Source: Cellulomonas xylanilytica (GTDB lineage Bacteria; Actinomycetota; Actinomycetes; Actinomycetales; Cellulomonadaceae). From it: DNA of 64,000 bases. The stretch is taken from contig NZ_BJUB01000009.1 of NCBI RefSeq assembly GCF_007989805.1, forward strand, positions 186,001-250,000, given 5' to 3'. The position numbers and the translations under genes are program-made. The notes under the pieces are model-generated. The model was not told where the DNA came from. It saw only the letters and a list, made by a program, of their open reading frames with translations, and did no database searches. Below, in pieces: positions 15,891 through 24,247 of this stretch; positions within the stretch are counted from its first letter, which is position 1, and every line of letters begins with the position of its first letter.

Positions 15891-18800
15891 TCAGCTCTTC
15901 ACGGTCAGCGTGTGCGCCGCGACCGTCGGCAGGTACCCGCGGTCACCCGTGTAGTACGCGATGACGACGCCCGACCGCTGCGCCGCCGGCAGGGTCACCG
16001 TGGCGGTGCCGTCAGCGAGCGGCACCGTGGCCACCCGCTGCAGGCCCATCGTGAACGTCACCGAGCCGGTGGGCACCGGAGCACCCGCGCGACCCGACAG
16101 CGTGAGGGTGACGGCGGCCTTCGTGCCCTTGGCCACCGTCCACGAGTCGGCCGTGAGCTTCGCCGACGTCGTCGCGGGGATCACCCGGTACGACCGCTGG
16201 GTCTGCGAGCCCTTGACGTCCGCGCTGCCCGCGTACACGGCGGTCAGCTGGTGCGTCCCGGCGGCGAGGTCGGCCGGCAGGGCGATCGTGGCGGTGCCCT
16301 GGAGACCGTTCACCGTGAGCTCCCCGGAGCCGAGCACCTTGCCCTTCTCCTTGATCTCGACCGTGCCCGTGGGCGCCGTGGACGCGCCGGTGACGACGAC
16401 CGTGGCCGTCGTGGCCGTCCCGTACGGGGCCGAGTTCCGCGACAGCGTGATGGCCGTCGTCGAGCCCGACTTCGCGATGTCGACGGGGACGACCGCCGAC
16501 GTGGACGGCGCGTACAGCCCGCTGTCCGGCGTGAACGTCGCGCTCAGCGAGTGCGACCCGGCACCGAGCTTCACCTTGGCGGTCGCCGTGCCGGCCGTGA
16601 CGGCCGACGAGCCGATCTCCGTCTGCCCGTCGTGGAACGTCACCGTGCCGGTGGCCTCCGCCGGGGCGACGGTGGCCGTGAGGGTGAGCTCCTGCCCGGC
16701 CTTCTTGCCGCCCGTGACGGCCAGCGTCGTGGTCGTCGGCGTCGCCGCCGGGACCGTGACGTCGACCACCTGCACCCGGGAGGCCGTGTCGGCGTTCAGG
16801 TGCTGGAACACCAGCAGCTGGGCGTCGGCCGCGCCCGTGCCCTTGTGCACGGGGATGGTGACGCCGTCGTCGCCGAGCGTGGAGAACGTGCCCGGGATGT
16901 CGTTGTCGAACCAGAACGGCGGGTCGTACGGGTTCACCGTGAACGACTCGGCGGTGTCGAGCACGCCCGAGTCCGCCTGGGCGTAGTCGGAGTACGTCGA
17001 CACGGACACCGTCGGGGTGGACCCCTCGGGGATGCCCGCCCAGTCGAGCCCGATCGGGGCGACCAGGACGTTGCTGTCGAAGACACCGGAGTCGATGCTG
17101 CCGGAGAACCCGTTGATGAACTGGACGTCGAGGTTCTCGCCCGTGTCGTAGTCGAACGTCGCGGCGATCGTGACGTCGGCGTCGGCGTTGTACTTCTGGA
17201 CGACCGTCTCCAGGTCGAAGGCGCCGTCCCCGTCGATGTCGATGTCGATGACGGGGATCACGTAGCGGCCGAGCGTGGCCCACTCCCCGTCGGTCGCGAT
17301 GCCGATGCCCAGCAGGCCCGTGGTCGGGTCGCCGCCGGCGGCGGCGATCGACGGAGCGGTGGACGCCCAGCCGACGTACCGGATGTCACCGGCGGCGGTG
17401 GCCGACGGCGAGGTGACGAGCCCCGGGGTGCTCTCGAGCTTGGGGCTCGCGGCGCCGAGGTTCAGCGGGGTGGTCAGCGAGTACCAGCCACCCGACGCCA
17501 CGCCGCGACCGGAGATCGCGAGGTCCGCCGTCGCGGCGGCGGCGTCGGCGAACACGACCGGGGAGGCCGTCAGGTCGGAGACCAGCCGGGGTGCCGCCTG
17601 GAGCGGGACGCGCAGCTCCGACGACCCGGAGGTCAGGACCAGGCGGCCCGAGACCTGGGCGACGTAGTCGCGCGGCACGCCCGCCTGCTCAGCGGCCGAC
17701 GTCGGGTCGAGCTCGCGCTGGAGCGTCGTCGGGTCGGCCGTCAGCGTGAGCGTGACGACCGCCGACCTGCCCGGTGCGAGGGTGATCGAGGCGGGGGAGG
17801 CCGTGATGGTGGCACCGCCCGCGGTGGACGAGCTCGACACCGACGTGGTGTACCGCTGGCTCGTCGTGCCGAAGTTCTTCACCGTGACGGTCTTCTTGGC
17901 GACGACCGTCGTGTCACCCACCGGCACGACACCCCAGGTGACCGAGGTCTGCTCGGGCTCCTGCGTGTTGTAGGCGATGACGTTGGTGTTGACGGCGTCG
18001 AACGCGTCGACGCGACCCGCACCGACCCGCTCGGGGCCGTAGGCCGTGCCGGTGCCGCCGGGAGCCGTCCAGATGTCGTGCGTGGCGGTGTTCACCACGG
18101 CGGCCTTGACCTGCTGGGCCTCCCAGCTGGGGTGGGCCGCGCGGACCAGGGCGGCGATGCCCGCGACGTGCGGGCTCGACATCGAGGTGCCGGACAGGGA
18201 GTTCGGCTCGTTGCCGGCGCCCGAGGCGGCCGACAGGATCTGCGTGCCGGGAGCGGCGACGTCAGGCTTGCCGTGGCCGAGGGAGCCGTGCACACCGCGC
18301 GACGAGCCGCCGTTGAGCATGTCACCGGCGATGTCCTCGACGACCGTGCCGGCCAGCCCGGGGCCGATGTGCACCGTCAGCGTGCCGGCCAGGATCTCCG
18401 GGAGCAGGCGGTCCGTCGTGGCCGCGGTCATCTGGAAGCCGGGGATCTCGGCGTTGCCGGAGATGCCGGCGGGGAACGGGGTCAGCTCCGTGGGCAGCAG
18501 CACGCCGACCGCACCGGCGGCCGTCGCGTTGTTGAACCGGACGACGGACCCGCAGCGGCGGGCGGTGTCGTCGTCGTTCCACCACAGGTAGGCGACCTTG
18601 CCGGCGACGGCGGCGGCCTGGGCCGCGGTGAACGCGGTGCAGCCGTCGAAGTTGTTGCCGGGGTTGCCGACGGGCGCGGTGACGTCCGCGCCGCCGTACG
18701 CGACCGAGTTCTGGCCGGAGTGGATGCCGACGAGCGCCGGGTCGGCGGCCGCGGTGACCTCGACGCCGTCGTACGTCTGCGGGGCGCCGACCGAGTTCGC

Positions 18801-20030
18801 GACGGTCAGGGCGCTCGCGGAGTTGCCCGGGCTGCCGCCGATGTCGGTGACGTCACCGGCGTTGCCGGACGAGATGACCATGACCGTGCCGAGCGCGGTC
18901 AGCGCGTCGATGAGCAGGTTGTCCGGGTCGTCGGCGGGGGAGCCGTCGCTGCCGAGCGACATGTTCACCACGTCGAGCCGGTCGCTGAAGTCACCGTCCG
19001 CGTTCGGGTCCGCGGCGCGGTCGAGGGCGAGCGACGTCAGGTTGGTCGAGCCACCGATGTCACCGAACACCTTGAGCACGAAGATCCCCGCGCCCGGTGC
19101 GGTCCCGGGGCCGACCATCCAGTCGGACACGTCGGTCAGGCCGCTGTAGTCGCCGTCGAACGTGGTGCCGTCCGGCAGCACGCCGTAGCCGGCGGCCGTG
19201 CCGGACACGTGCGTGCCGTGGCCGCTGTTGTCCGACAGGTACGTGGCGTCGATCGGGTTCTCGTCGGGCGCTGGGACGGGGGTCGCGCCCTCGAGGTCGT
19301 CGCTCGCGCTGTACAGGGCGCCGGCGAAGTCGTACCCGCCGATGAACTTGGCCGGGTCGTAGAAGCCCTCGGGGACCGGGCCGGAGCCGTCCTCGCCGTA
19401 GGCCTCCTCGTACGCCTCGACCGTGCCGGGGCCGCCGAAGTCGGCGTGGGTGTAGTCGAGACCGGTGTCGATGACGCCGATGCGGACGCCCTCACCGGTC
19501 TGGCCCGTGTCCTGCCACACCTTCAGCGCGCGCGTGAACTCGACGTTGTGCGCGTTCGTGGCGGTCTTCGGGGTGACCCGGTAGACGGCGACCACGTCGG
19601 GGGACTCGGCCAGCGCGCGGACCTGCTCGGCGTCGCCGGTGACCAGCGTGCCGGCGACGAGGTTGGTGAGCGTCGCGATCTGCTTCGGGGCGGCCGAGGC
19701 CGAGCGGGCGGTGGCCTGCTGCGGGACGACCTCGTCGGCGAGCGCCTCGGCGTCCTGCGCGGCCGCCTTGACCTCGGCGGGGGTGCCGCCCTCGGCCGTG
19801 ACGTCGCTGCCGGACTTGGCGTCGAGCTGCACGAAGGCGGTGACGGTGCCGTTCGCCCCGACCAGGTCCTTCGCAAGCTTGGCGTCGAGCCGCCCGTCGA
19901 TCGCCCTGGCGTCGCCTGCGGTCGGTCCGTCCGGTGGTGGGGCCGCCGACGCGCTCCCGACGCCGAGTAACGCGGTGGTGACCGCGACGGACAGAGCAGT
20001 GACTGCGGCGAGGACCGGTCGACGTGGCAT
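15891..20030 (-). CDS. Large secreted subtilisin-like serine protease (S8) with PA and Ig-like domains
   Basis: 1379 residues. A signal peptide (1-30, ending GVGSASAA) precedes an I9-like propeptide. The catalytic triad is Asp188 in IGVIDTGLDYTH, His271 in SGHGTHVSG and Ser616 in SLSGTSMSSPHVAG. A protease-associated (PA) domain is inserted at about 430-570, as in plant and actinobacterial subtilases. A fibronectin-like region follows, and the C-terminal 350 residues hold two or three bacterial Ig-like repeats, e.g. ATGTVTFHDGQTEIG. No LPXTG or membrane anchor is seen, so it is likely released to degrade extracellular protein. It has its own promoter region and terminator. Confidence 0.92.
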   Translation of the reverse strand: MPRRPVLAAVTALSVAVTTALLGVGSASAAPPPDGPTAGDARAIDGRLDAKLAKDLVGANGTVTAFVQLDAKSGSDVTAEGGTPAEVKAAAQDAEALADEVVPQQATARSASAAPKQIATLTNLVAGTLVTGDAEQVRALAESPDVVAVYRVTPKTATNAHNVEFTRALKVWQDTGQTGEGVRIGVIDTGLDYTHADFGGPGTVEAYEEAYGEDGSGPVPEGFYDPAKFIGGYDFAGALYSASDDLEGATPVPAPDENPIDATYLSDNSGHGTHVSGTAAGYGVLPDGTTFDGDYSGLTDVSDWMVGPGTAPGAGIFVLKVFGDIGGSTNLTSLALDRAADPNADGDFSDRLDVVNMSLGSDGSPADDPDNLLIDALTALGTVMVISSGNAGDVTDIGGSPGNSASALTVANSVGAPQTYDGVEVTAAADPALVGIHSGQNSVAYGGADVTAPVGNPGNNFDGCTAFTAAQAAAVAGKVAYLWWNDDDTARRCGSVVRFNNATAAGAVGVLLPTELTPFPAGISGNAEIPGFQMTAATTDRLLPEILAGTLTVHIGPGLAGTVVEDIAGDMLNGGSSRGVHGSLGHGKPDVAAPGTQILSAASGAGNEPNSLSGTSMSSPHVAGIAALVRAAHPSWEAQQVKAAVVNTATHDIWTAPGGTGTAYGPERVGAGRVDAFDAVNTNVIAYNTQEPEQTSVTWGVVPVGDTTVVAKKTVTVKNFGTTSQRYTTSVSSSSTAGGATITASPASITLAPGRSAVVTLTLTADPTTLQRELDPTSAAEQAGVPRDYVAQVSGRLVLTSGSSELRVPLQAAPRLVSDLTASPVVFADAAAATADLAISGRGVASGGWYSLTTPLNLGAASPKLESTPGLVTSPSATAAGDIRYVGWASTAPSIAAAGGDPTTGLLGIGIATDGEWATLGRYVIPVIDIDIDGDGAFDLETVVQKYNADADVTIAATFDYDTGENLDVQFINGFSGSIDSGVFDSNVLVAPIGLDWAGIPEGSTPTVSVSTYSDYAQADSGVLDTAESFTVNPYDPPFWFDNDIPGTFSTLGDDGVTIPVHKGTGAADAQLLVFQHLNADTASRVQVVDVTVPAATPTTTTLAVTGGKKAGQELTLTATVAPAEATGTVTFHDGQTEIGSSAVTAGTATAKVKLGAGSHSLSATFTPDSGLYAPSTSAVVPVDIAKSGSTTAITLSRNSAPYGTATTATVVVTGASTAPTGTVEIKEKGKVLGSGELTVNGLQGTATIALPADLAAGTHQLTAVYAGSADVKGSQTQRSYRVIPATTSAKLTADSWTVAKGTKAAVTLTLSGRAGAPVPTGSVTFTMGLQRVATVPLADGTATVTLPAAQRSGVVIAYYTGDRGYLPTVAAHTLTVKS

Positions 20031-20144
20031 GTGCGCATCCCTGGCTTCGAGGAGGACCGAGATGCGTGCATCCGTACGTGACGGTAGTCACATAGAGGCG
20101 CACGCTCGGTGCACGTTACTGGCAGGTACGCCATTCGTCACCTT

Positions 20145-20168
20145 CTGGCGAATTGAACGGTTCGCCAG
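20145..20168. promoter_or_regulatory. CTGGCGAA-N8-TTCGCCAG inverted repeat
   Basis: A perfect 8-bp inverted repeat with an 8-base centre lies between the methyltransferase stop and the subtilase start, both on the minus strand. It starts 16 bp after the methyltransferase stop and ends 115 bp before the subtilase ATG. It may be a terminator or an operator for the protease. A second short inverted repeat GTGAC-GGTA-GTCAC lies nearer the protease start. Confidence 0.45.
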
Positions 20169-20183
20169 GTATCCGTGCCGCCC

Positions 20184-20777
20184 TCAGCGCAGGGGGACGA
20201 AGGTGTACGACCCGTGCGTGGTGACACGTGTGCGGCCCGCGGTGCGCTCCACGAGGTGCATCGTCGAGCGGACCGGGATCACCATCCGGCCCCCCTCGGC
20301 CAGCTGGTCGACGAGCACCTCCGGCAGCGAGCGCGGCGACGCCGACACGAGGATCCGGTCCCACCCGCCGTCGACGGGCCGTCCGAGCGAGCCCGGGGTG
20401 GCCGGCTCGATCCGGGCCCAGGGCAGGTCGCAGGCGGCGAGGTTCCCGGCGCCCCAGCCGGCCAGCTCCGGGTCCAGCTCGAGCCCCAGCACCGCACCGC
20501 CCGGGCCGACGAGCCGTGCGAGCAGCGCCGTCGTCCAGCCCGAGCCCGAGCCCACGTCCAGGACCCGCGCGCCGACGGGCACCTCGAGCAGCCGGAGCAT
20601 CGACGCGACCGTGCTCGGCTGGGAGCTGGTCTGCCCGTGCCAGAGCGGCAGCGGCCGGTCCTCGTGCGCGTGGGGGTGCTGGTCGGCGGGCAGGAACCGC
20701 TCGCGGGCGAGGACGCGCATCGCGTCGGCCACGTCGGCGGCGCGCGTCGGGTCGGTGTCCTCGGGACCCTCCTGCAT
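20184..20777 (-). CDS. PIMT-like (protein-L-isoaspartate O-methyltransferase) protein
   Basis: 197 residues of the Pcm family. The family's N-terminal Pcm-type segment precedes the SAM-binding VLDVGSGSGWTTALLARLVG, followed by LGLELDPEL and WDRILVSASPRSLPEVLVDQL. Pcm enzymes methylate isoaspartyl residues in aged proteins, although many actinobacterial homologues have other substrates. ATG 20777 is supported by a TAGGCT box six bases before it. It is divergent from the ChoD-like gene with a 41-bp gap and overlapping -10 boxes. Confidence 0.82.
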   Translation of the reverse strand: MQEGPEDTDPTRAADVADAMRVLARERFLPADQHPHAHEDRPLPLWHGQTSSQPSTVASMLRLLEVPVGARVLDVGSGSGWTTALLARLVGPGGAVLGLELDPELAGWGAGNLAACDLPWARIEPATPGSLGRPVDGGWDRILVSASPRSLPEVLVDQLAEGGRMVIPVRSTMHLVERTAGRTRVTTHGSYTFVPLR

Positions 20778-20783
20778 GGTTCG

Positions 20784-20793
20784 AGCCTACGAT
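20784..20793. promoter_or_regulatory. Overlapping divergent -10 boxes (methyltransferase / ChoD-like oxidase)
   Basis: On the minus strand TAGGCT (20789-20784) ends six bases before ATG 20777. On the plus strand TACGAT (20788-20793) would start transcription about 20 bases before GTG 20819. The two hexamers share the central TA. This is a compact bidirectional promoter read directly from the sequence; activity is inferred. Confidence 0.55.
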
Positions 20794-20818
20794 CGGCGCA
20801 CCTGTCCGGGGAGGTGCG

Positions 20819-22507
20819 GTGGCCGAGTACGACGTCGTGGTGGTCGGGTCCGGGTTCGGTGGGTCCGTGGCGGCGCTGCGGCTCGTCGAGAAGGGTTACC
20901 GCGTCCTGGTGCTCGAGGCCGGTCGCCGGTTCACCGACGAGACCCTGCCCCGCACGTCGTGGGACGTGCGCCGGTTCCTGTGGGCCCCGCGCCTGGGCTG
21001 GCTCGGCCTCCAGCGGATCCACGTGCTGCCCGACGTGGTGGTGCTGGCGGGCGCGGGCGTCGGCGGCGGCTCGCTCAACTACGCCAACACGCTCTACCGT
21101 CCGGCGTCCGACGCGTTCTACCGCGACCCGCAGTGGGCCCGCATCACCGACTGGCGCGCGGAGCTCGCGCCGTTCTACGACCAGGCGAGCCGCATGCTCG
21201 GGGTCGTCGACAACCCGACGCACACCCCCGCCGACGACGTCGTGCGGCGGGCGGCGCAGGACCTGGGCGTCGGCCACACGTTCCGGCTCGCGCCCGTGGG
21301 TGTGGTCTTCGGGCCGCCTGGCGAGCAGGTTCCGGACCCGTTCTTCGGTGGCGCGGGGCCGTCGCGTCGCGGGTGCCTGGAGTGCGGCGAGTGCATGACG
21401 GGGTGCCGGCACGGCGCGAAGAACACCCTGCCGACCAACTACCTGTACCTGGCCGAGCGGGCGGGCGCGCGGGTCGTCGCCGAGACGACCGTGACGTCGG
21501 TCCGGCCCCGGGGCGCGGAGTGGGAGGTGGTGACGACGCGGACGGGCCGGGTCGGCGGTGACCGGACCGTCACCGCCGGGCAGGTGGTGCTCGCCGCGGG
21601 GACCTGGGGCACGCAGCACCTCCTGCACCGCATGAAGGCGGACGGGACGCTGCCCCGGCTGTCCGACCGGCTCGGGGTGCTCACGCGGACCAACAGCGAG
21701 TCGCTGGGCGGGGCGGCGACGCGCTGGCGCGGCTGGCGACGACGCCCCGACATGACCCGCGGCGTCGCCATCACGTCCTCGGTCCACCTCGACGACCACA
21801 CCCACCTCGAGCCGGTGCGCTACGGGCGGGGCTCGCAGCTGATGGGGCTGCTGAGCACGGTGCTGACCGACGGCGGCGGGCGGGTGCCGCGGCCGGTGCG
21901 CTGGCTGGGCACCGTCCTGCGGCACCCGGGGCAGGTCGCCTCGATCGTGCTCGGGCTGGGCAGCTGGTCGCAGCGCACCGTGATCGGGCTCGTGATGCAG
22001 ACGGGCGGGGCCTCGATCACGGTGCGCCCGCGGCGGACCTGGCGCGGCACCACCGGGCTGACGTCGGTGCCGGGCGAGGGGGAGCCCAACCCGACGTGGA
22101 TCCCGGCCGCGAACGCCGCCTACCGCCGGATGGCCGTCCACCTGGGCGGGTTCGCGGCGGGCGGCCTGGGTGAGGTGGCCGACGTGCCCATGACCGCGCA
22201 CTTCCTGGGCGGGTGCACCATCGGCCGGACGGCCGACGAGGGCGTGGTGGACCCCTACCACCGGGTGTTCGGGCATCCCGGGCTGCACGTCGTGGACGGG
22301 TCGACGATCTCGGCCAACCTGGGCGTCAACCCGTCGCTGACCATCACGGCGCAGGCCGAGCGGGCGTTCGCGCTGTGGCCCAACGCGGGCGAGCCCGATC
22401 GTCGGCCGGCACCGGGGGAGCCGTACGTGCGGCTGGCGCCGGTGCGTCCCGTGCGGCCGGCGGTCCCGGCGTGGGCGCCGGGGGCGCTGCGCCTGACGGT
22501 GCTCTAG
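20819..22507 (+). CDS. choD: GMC-family FAD oxidoreductase, ChoD-like (cholesterol-oxidase family)
   Basis: 562 residues. The FAD-binding start YDVVVVGSGFGGSVAALRLV is followed by GAGVGGGSLNYANTLYRP, ECGECMTGCRHGAKNTLPTN and the C-terminal VVDGSTISANLGVNPSLTI. As recalled, the sequence and segment order closely match M. tuberculosis ChoD (Rv3409c), annotated as cholesterol oxidase. The ChoD role in sterol breakdown is uncertain, so the substrate here may be another alcohol. No Tat signal is visible, so it appears cytosolic. GTG 20819 has GAGG four bases upstream. The TAG stop shares the tetranucleotide CTAG with the stop of the convergent HTH gene. Confidence 0.85.
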   Translation: MAEYDVVVVGSGFGGSVAALRLVEKGYRVLVLEAGRRFTDETLPRTSWDVRRFLWAPRLGWLGLQRIHVLPDVVVLAGAGVGGGSLNYANTLYRPASDAFYRDPQWARITDWRAELAPFYDQASRMLGVVDNPTHTPADDVVRRAAQDLGVGHTFRLAPVGVVFGPPGEQVPDPFFGGAGPSRRGCLECGECMTGCRHGAKNTLPTNYLYLAERAGARVVAETTVTSVRPRGAEWEVVTTRTGRVGGDRTVTAGQVVLAAGTWGTQHLLHRMKADGTLPRLSDRLGVLTRTNSESLGGAATRWRGWRRRPDMTRGVAITSSVHLDDHTHLEPVRYGRGSQLMGLLSTVLTDGGGRVPRPVRWLGTVLRHPGQVASIVLGLGSWSQRTVIGLVMQTGGASITVRPRRTWRGTTGLTSVPGEGEPNPTWIPAANAAYRRMAVHLGGFAAGGLGEVADVPMTAHFLGGCTIGRTADEGVVDPYHRVFGHPGLHVVDGSTISANLGVNPSLTITAQAERAFALWPNAGEPDRRPAPGEPYVRLAPVRPVRPAVPAWAPGALRLTVL

Positions 22508-22839
22508 CTGCTCGACCCGGCGGCCGCGACGACGGGGATCATCCCGGTGCGCGGCACGTCGGCGGCCGACGCGGCGGGGACGAACTTCGGCTTGCGTCCC
22601 GGGCGACCCCGCTCGCGACGCATCTCGATGCCGTCGAGGGTGGTCGCCCGCCACACGGCGCCGCCGTTCAGCCGCCCGTCGGGCTGCGGCAGCCACGGCA
22701 CCTTGCGGGAGAGCCAGACGCGGATCGTGGCGTGCTCGACACCGAGCCGCTCGGCCAGCCGGGCGATGTCGTAGAGGTCGTCGAGGCCGCGAGGCGGCGG
22801 GGGCTCTGCGGACGGATCAGCGGGCGGTTCAGGGAGCAC
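22504..22839 (-). CDS. Small helix-turn-helix protein with AT-hook-like tail
   Basis: 111 residues. LYDIARLAERLGVEHATIRV followed by LPQPDGRLNGGAVWRATTLD resembles a MerR/AlpA/excisionase-type winged HTH that binds DNA by itself. A basic segment RRERGRPGRKPKF follows, with the GRP core of an AT-hook, odd for such a GC-rich host. The gene is convergent with the ChoD-like gene and shares CTAG as both stops. No integrase or phage gene is near, so it may be a housekeeping DNA-binding protein rather than an excisionase. Confidence 0.6.
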   Translation of the reverse strand: MLPEPPADPSAEPPPPRGLDDLYDIARLAERLGVEHATIRVWLSRKVPWLPQPDGRLNGGAVWRATTLDGIEMRRERGRPGRKPKFVPAASAADVPRTGMIPVVAAAGSSS

Positions 22840-22887
22840 GGCGGCATCGTATCGGCCCGAGCCTATGAATTATGTGACGGACCCGTA

Positions 22888-22976
22888 ACGAGATCCTCAC
22901 GAGATCTCCCCCGCACAGAGGCCTCAAGTGTCCTGGACGGTTGTCCGATGAACTTAACGTGTTACGCGTGAGTTAC
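22888..22976 (+). promoter_or_regulatory. Direct repeats in the VanY-type peptidase promoter (MtrA-like)
   Basis: Two back-to-back 11-bp near-repeats ACGAGATCCTC (22888-22898) and ACGAGATCTCC (22899-22909) follow GTAACG. Nearer the start, GTTAC occurs at 22961-22965 and 22972-22976, exactly 11 bp apart. Paired GTAAC/GTTAC elements at this spacing resemble the site described for the response regulator MtrA, which controls cell-wall hydrolases in actinobacteria. The match is by eye. The second GTTAC lies inside the predicted start of the gene. Confidence 0.45.
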
Positions 22977-24191
22977 AAGATTCCGTCCCGAGGTCGGCCC
23001 GCGAGTGGCCGCCACGCCGCGCCGCGCCCTGCGACCGTGCGTACAGCCACTCACCCGGTCCGCCTCGCACAGGGTGCCGTGGTCACCACGCTGGCGCTCA
23101 GCATGTGCGCGATGGTCGCCGTCTCCGCGAACGCGCGCGACGGTGGGAGCGCGTTCACGCTCCCCGCCATCGCCGGTGCCGCCCAGGTGGAGCGCGCCCG
23201 CGCCGGCGCCGTCCACGTGGCCGCCGACGCGATCGAGGTCGCGGAGAGCGCCAAGGCCGAGGGCGCCCAGGTCGCCATCGACACCGCGCAGCTGGAGGCC
23301 CTCGAGGCCGCGACCGCCAAGCTCGACGACCTGCTGGTCGAGGCCACCGCCGACGACACCGGTGCGCCCCAGGCTGCCGCGGCGTCCCGGTCGGCCGGCC
23401 GCGACGAGCCCGCAGCGACGACCGACCCCACCACCGCACCGACGGCTCCCGCACCGGCCGCGACCACGGCACCCGTCGACCCGCTCGCGCCGATCGACCC
23501 CGCCAGCGTGTTCGAGCAGACGCCCGCTCCGGCACCCGTGCCGCTCGTCCCGCCGGCCGCCGGCGAGGAGGACGAGACGACCGCGCAGCTGCGCGAGGCC
23601 GTGGCCGCCGTCGCGACCCTCACCACCTCCGTCCGGCAGAGCGCCGAGGCCAAGCGCGTCGCGGACGCCGCAGCCGCCAAGGCCGCCGCCGAGGCCGCCG
23701 CCGCCGCAGCGGCCGAGCAGGCCGCCGCCGACGCCGCCGCCGCGGCCGTCGCGGCCCAGGAGGCGCAGCGCGCCGCGTGGAAGAAGTCGCTGCTCGGGTA
23801 CGCCAACGGCAAGATCCCGGACTCGGCGCTCTGCGGCGTCAGCTTCGACTCGTCGGTGCGCCTGCGCTGCGACGCCGCCGAGCAGCTCGACATCCTGAAC
23901 TCCGCGTACCGGGCCCAGTTCGGCTCCGACCTCGTGGTCAACGACTCCTACCGGTCCTACGCCGGGCAGGTCGCCTGCAAGCGGACCAAGGGCTACCTGT
24001 GCGCGACCCCCGGCACGTCGAACCACGGCAGCGGCATCGCGGTGGACCTCGGCGGCGGCATCGACTCGTTCGGCACGAAGCAGCACCGGTGGATGGCCTC
24101 GAACGCGCCCGACCTCGACTGGGGCCTCCCGTCGTGGGCCAGCTGGGGCGGCAGCAAGCCCGAGGCGTGGCACTGGGAGTACCTCGGCTGA
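22968..24191 (+). CDS. Membrane-anchored VanY-type D,D-carboxypeptidase (M15)
   Basis: 407 residues from GTG 22968. An N-terminal membrane segment (LAQGAVVTTLALSMCAMVAV, about residues 35-55) is followed by a low-complexity Ala/Pro/Thr region, then an Ala-rich coiled coil near 220-270 and a C-terminal M15 peptidase. The zinc ligands are His353 and Asp360 in SNHGSGIAVDLGG and His402 in WHWEYL. It should trim peptidoglycan stem peptides outside the membrane. The exact start is unclear: TTG 22941, GTG 22959 and GTG 22968 are in frame and none has a good ribosome-binding site. A candidate MtrA-type site lies just upstream. Confidence 0.78.
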   Translation: MSYKIPSRGRPASGRHAAPRPATVRTATHPVRLAQGAVVTTLALSMCAMVAVSANARDGGSAFTLPAIAGAAQVERARAGAVHVAADAIEVAESAKAEGAQVAIDTAQLEALEAATAKLDDLLVEATADDTGAPQAAAASRSAGRDEPAATTDPTTAPTAPAPAATTAPVDPLAPIDPASVFEQTPAPAPVPLVPPAAGEEDETTAQLREAVAAVATLTTSVRQSAEAKRVADAAAAKAAAEAAAAAAAEQAAADAAAAAVAAQEAQRAAWKKSLLGYANGKIPDSALCGVSFDSSVRLRCDAAEQLDILNSAYRAQFGSDLVVNDSYRSYAGQVACKRTKGYLCATPGTSNHGSGIAVDLGGGIDSFGTKQHRWMASNAPDLDWGLPSWASWGGSKPEAWHWEYLG

Positions 24192-24234
24192 TCCCGCTCT
24201 GTGCACGGATCGGACCGCACCCGCGTCGCGGCCC

Positions 24235-24240
24235 TACGAT
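24235..24240 (+). promoter_or_regulatory. -10 box for the AAA ATPase gene (leaderless)
   Basis: TACGAT ends seven bases before ATG 24248, the spacing expected for a leaderless message. Confidence 0.5.
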
Positions 24241-24247
24241 CGGGCGC

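Noticed and set aside
22504-22839. An excisionase marking a prophage or integrative element
   Set aside because: The HTH resembles excisionases, but there is no integrase, attachment repeat, tRNA or phage gene nearby.
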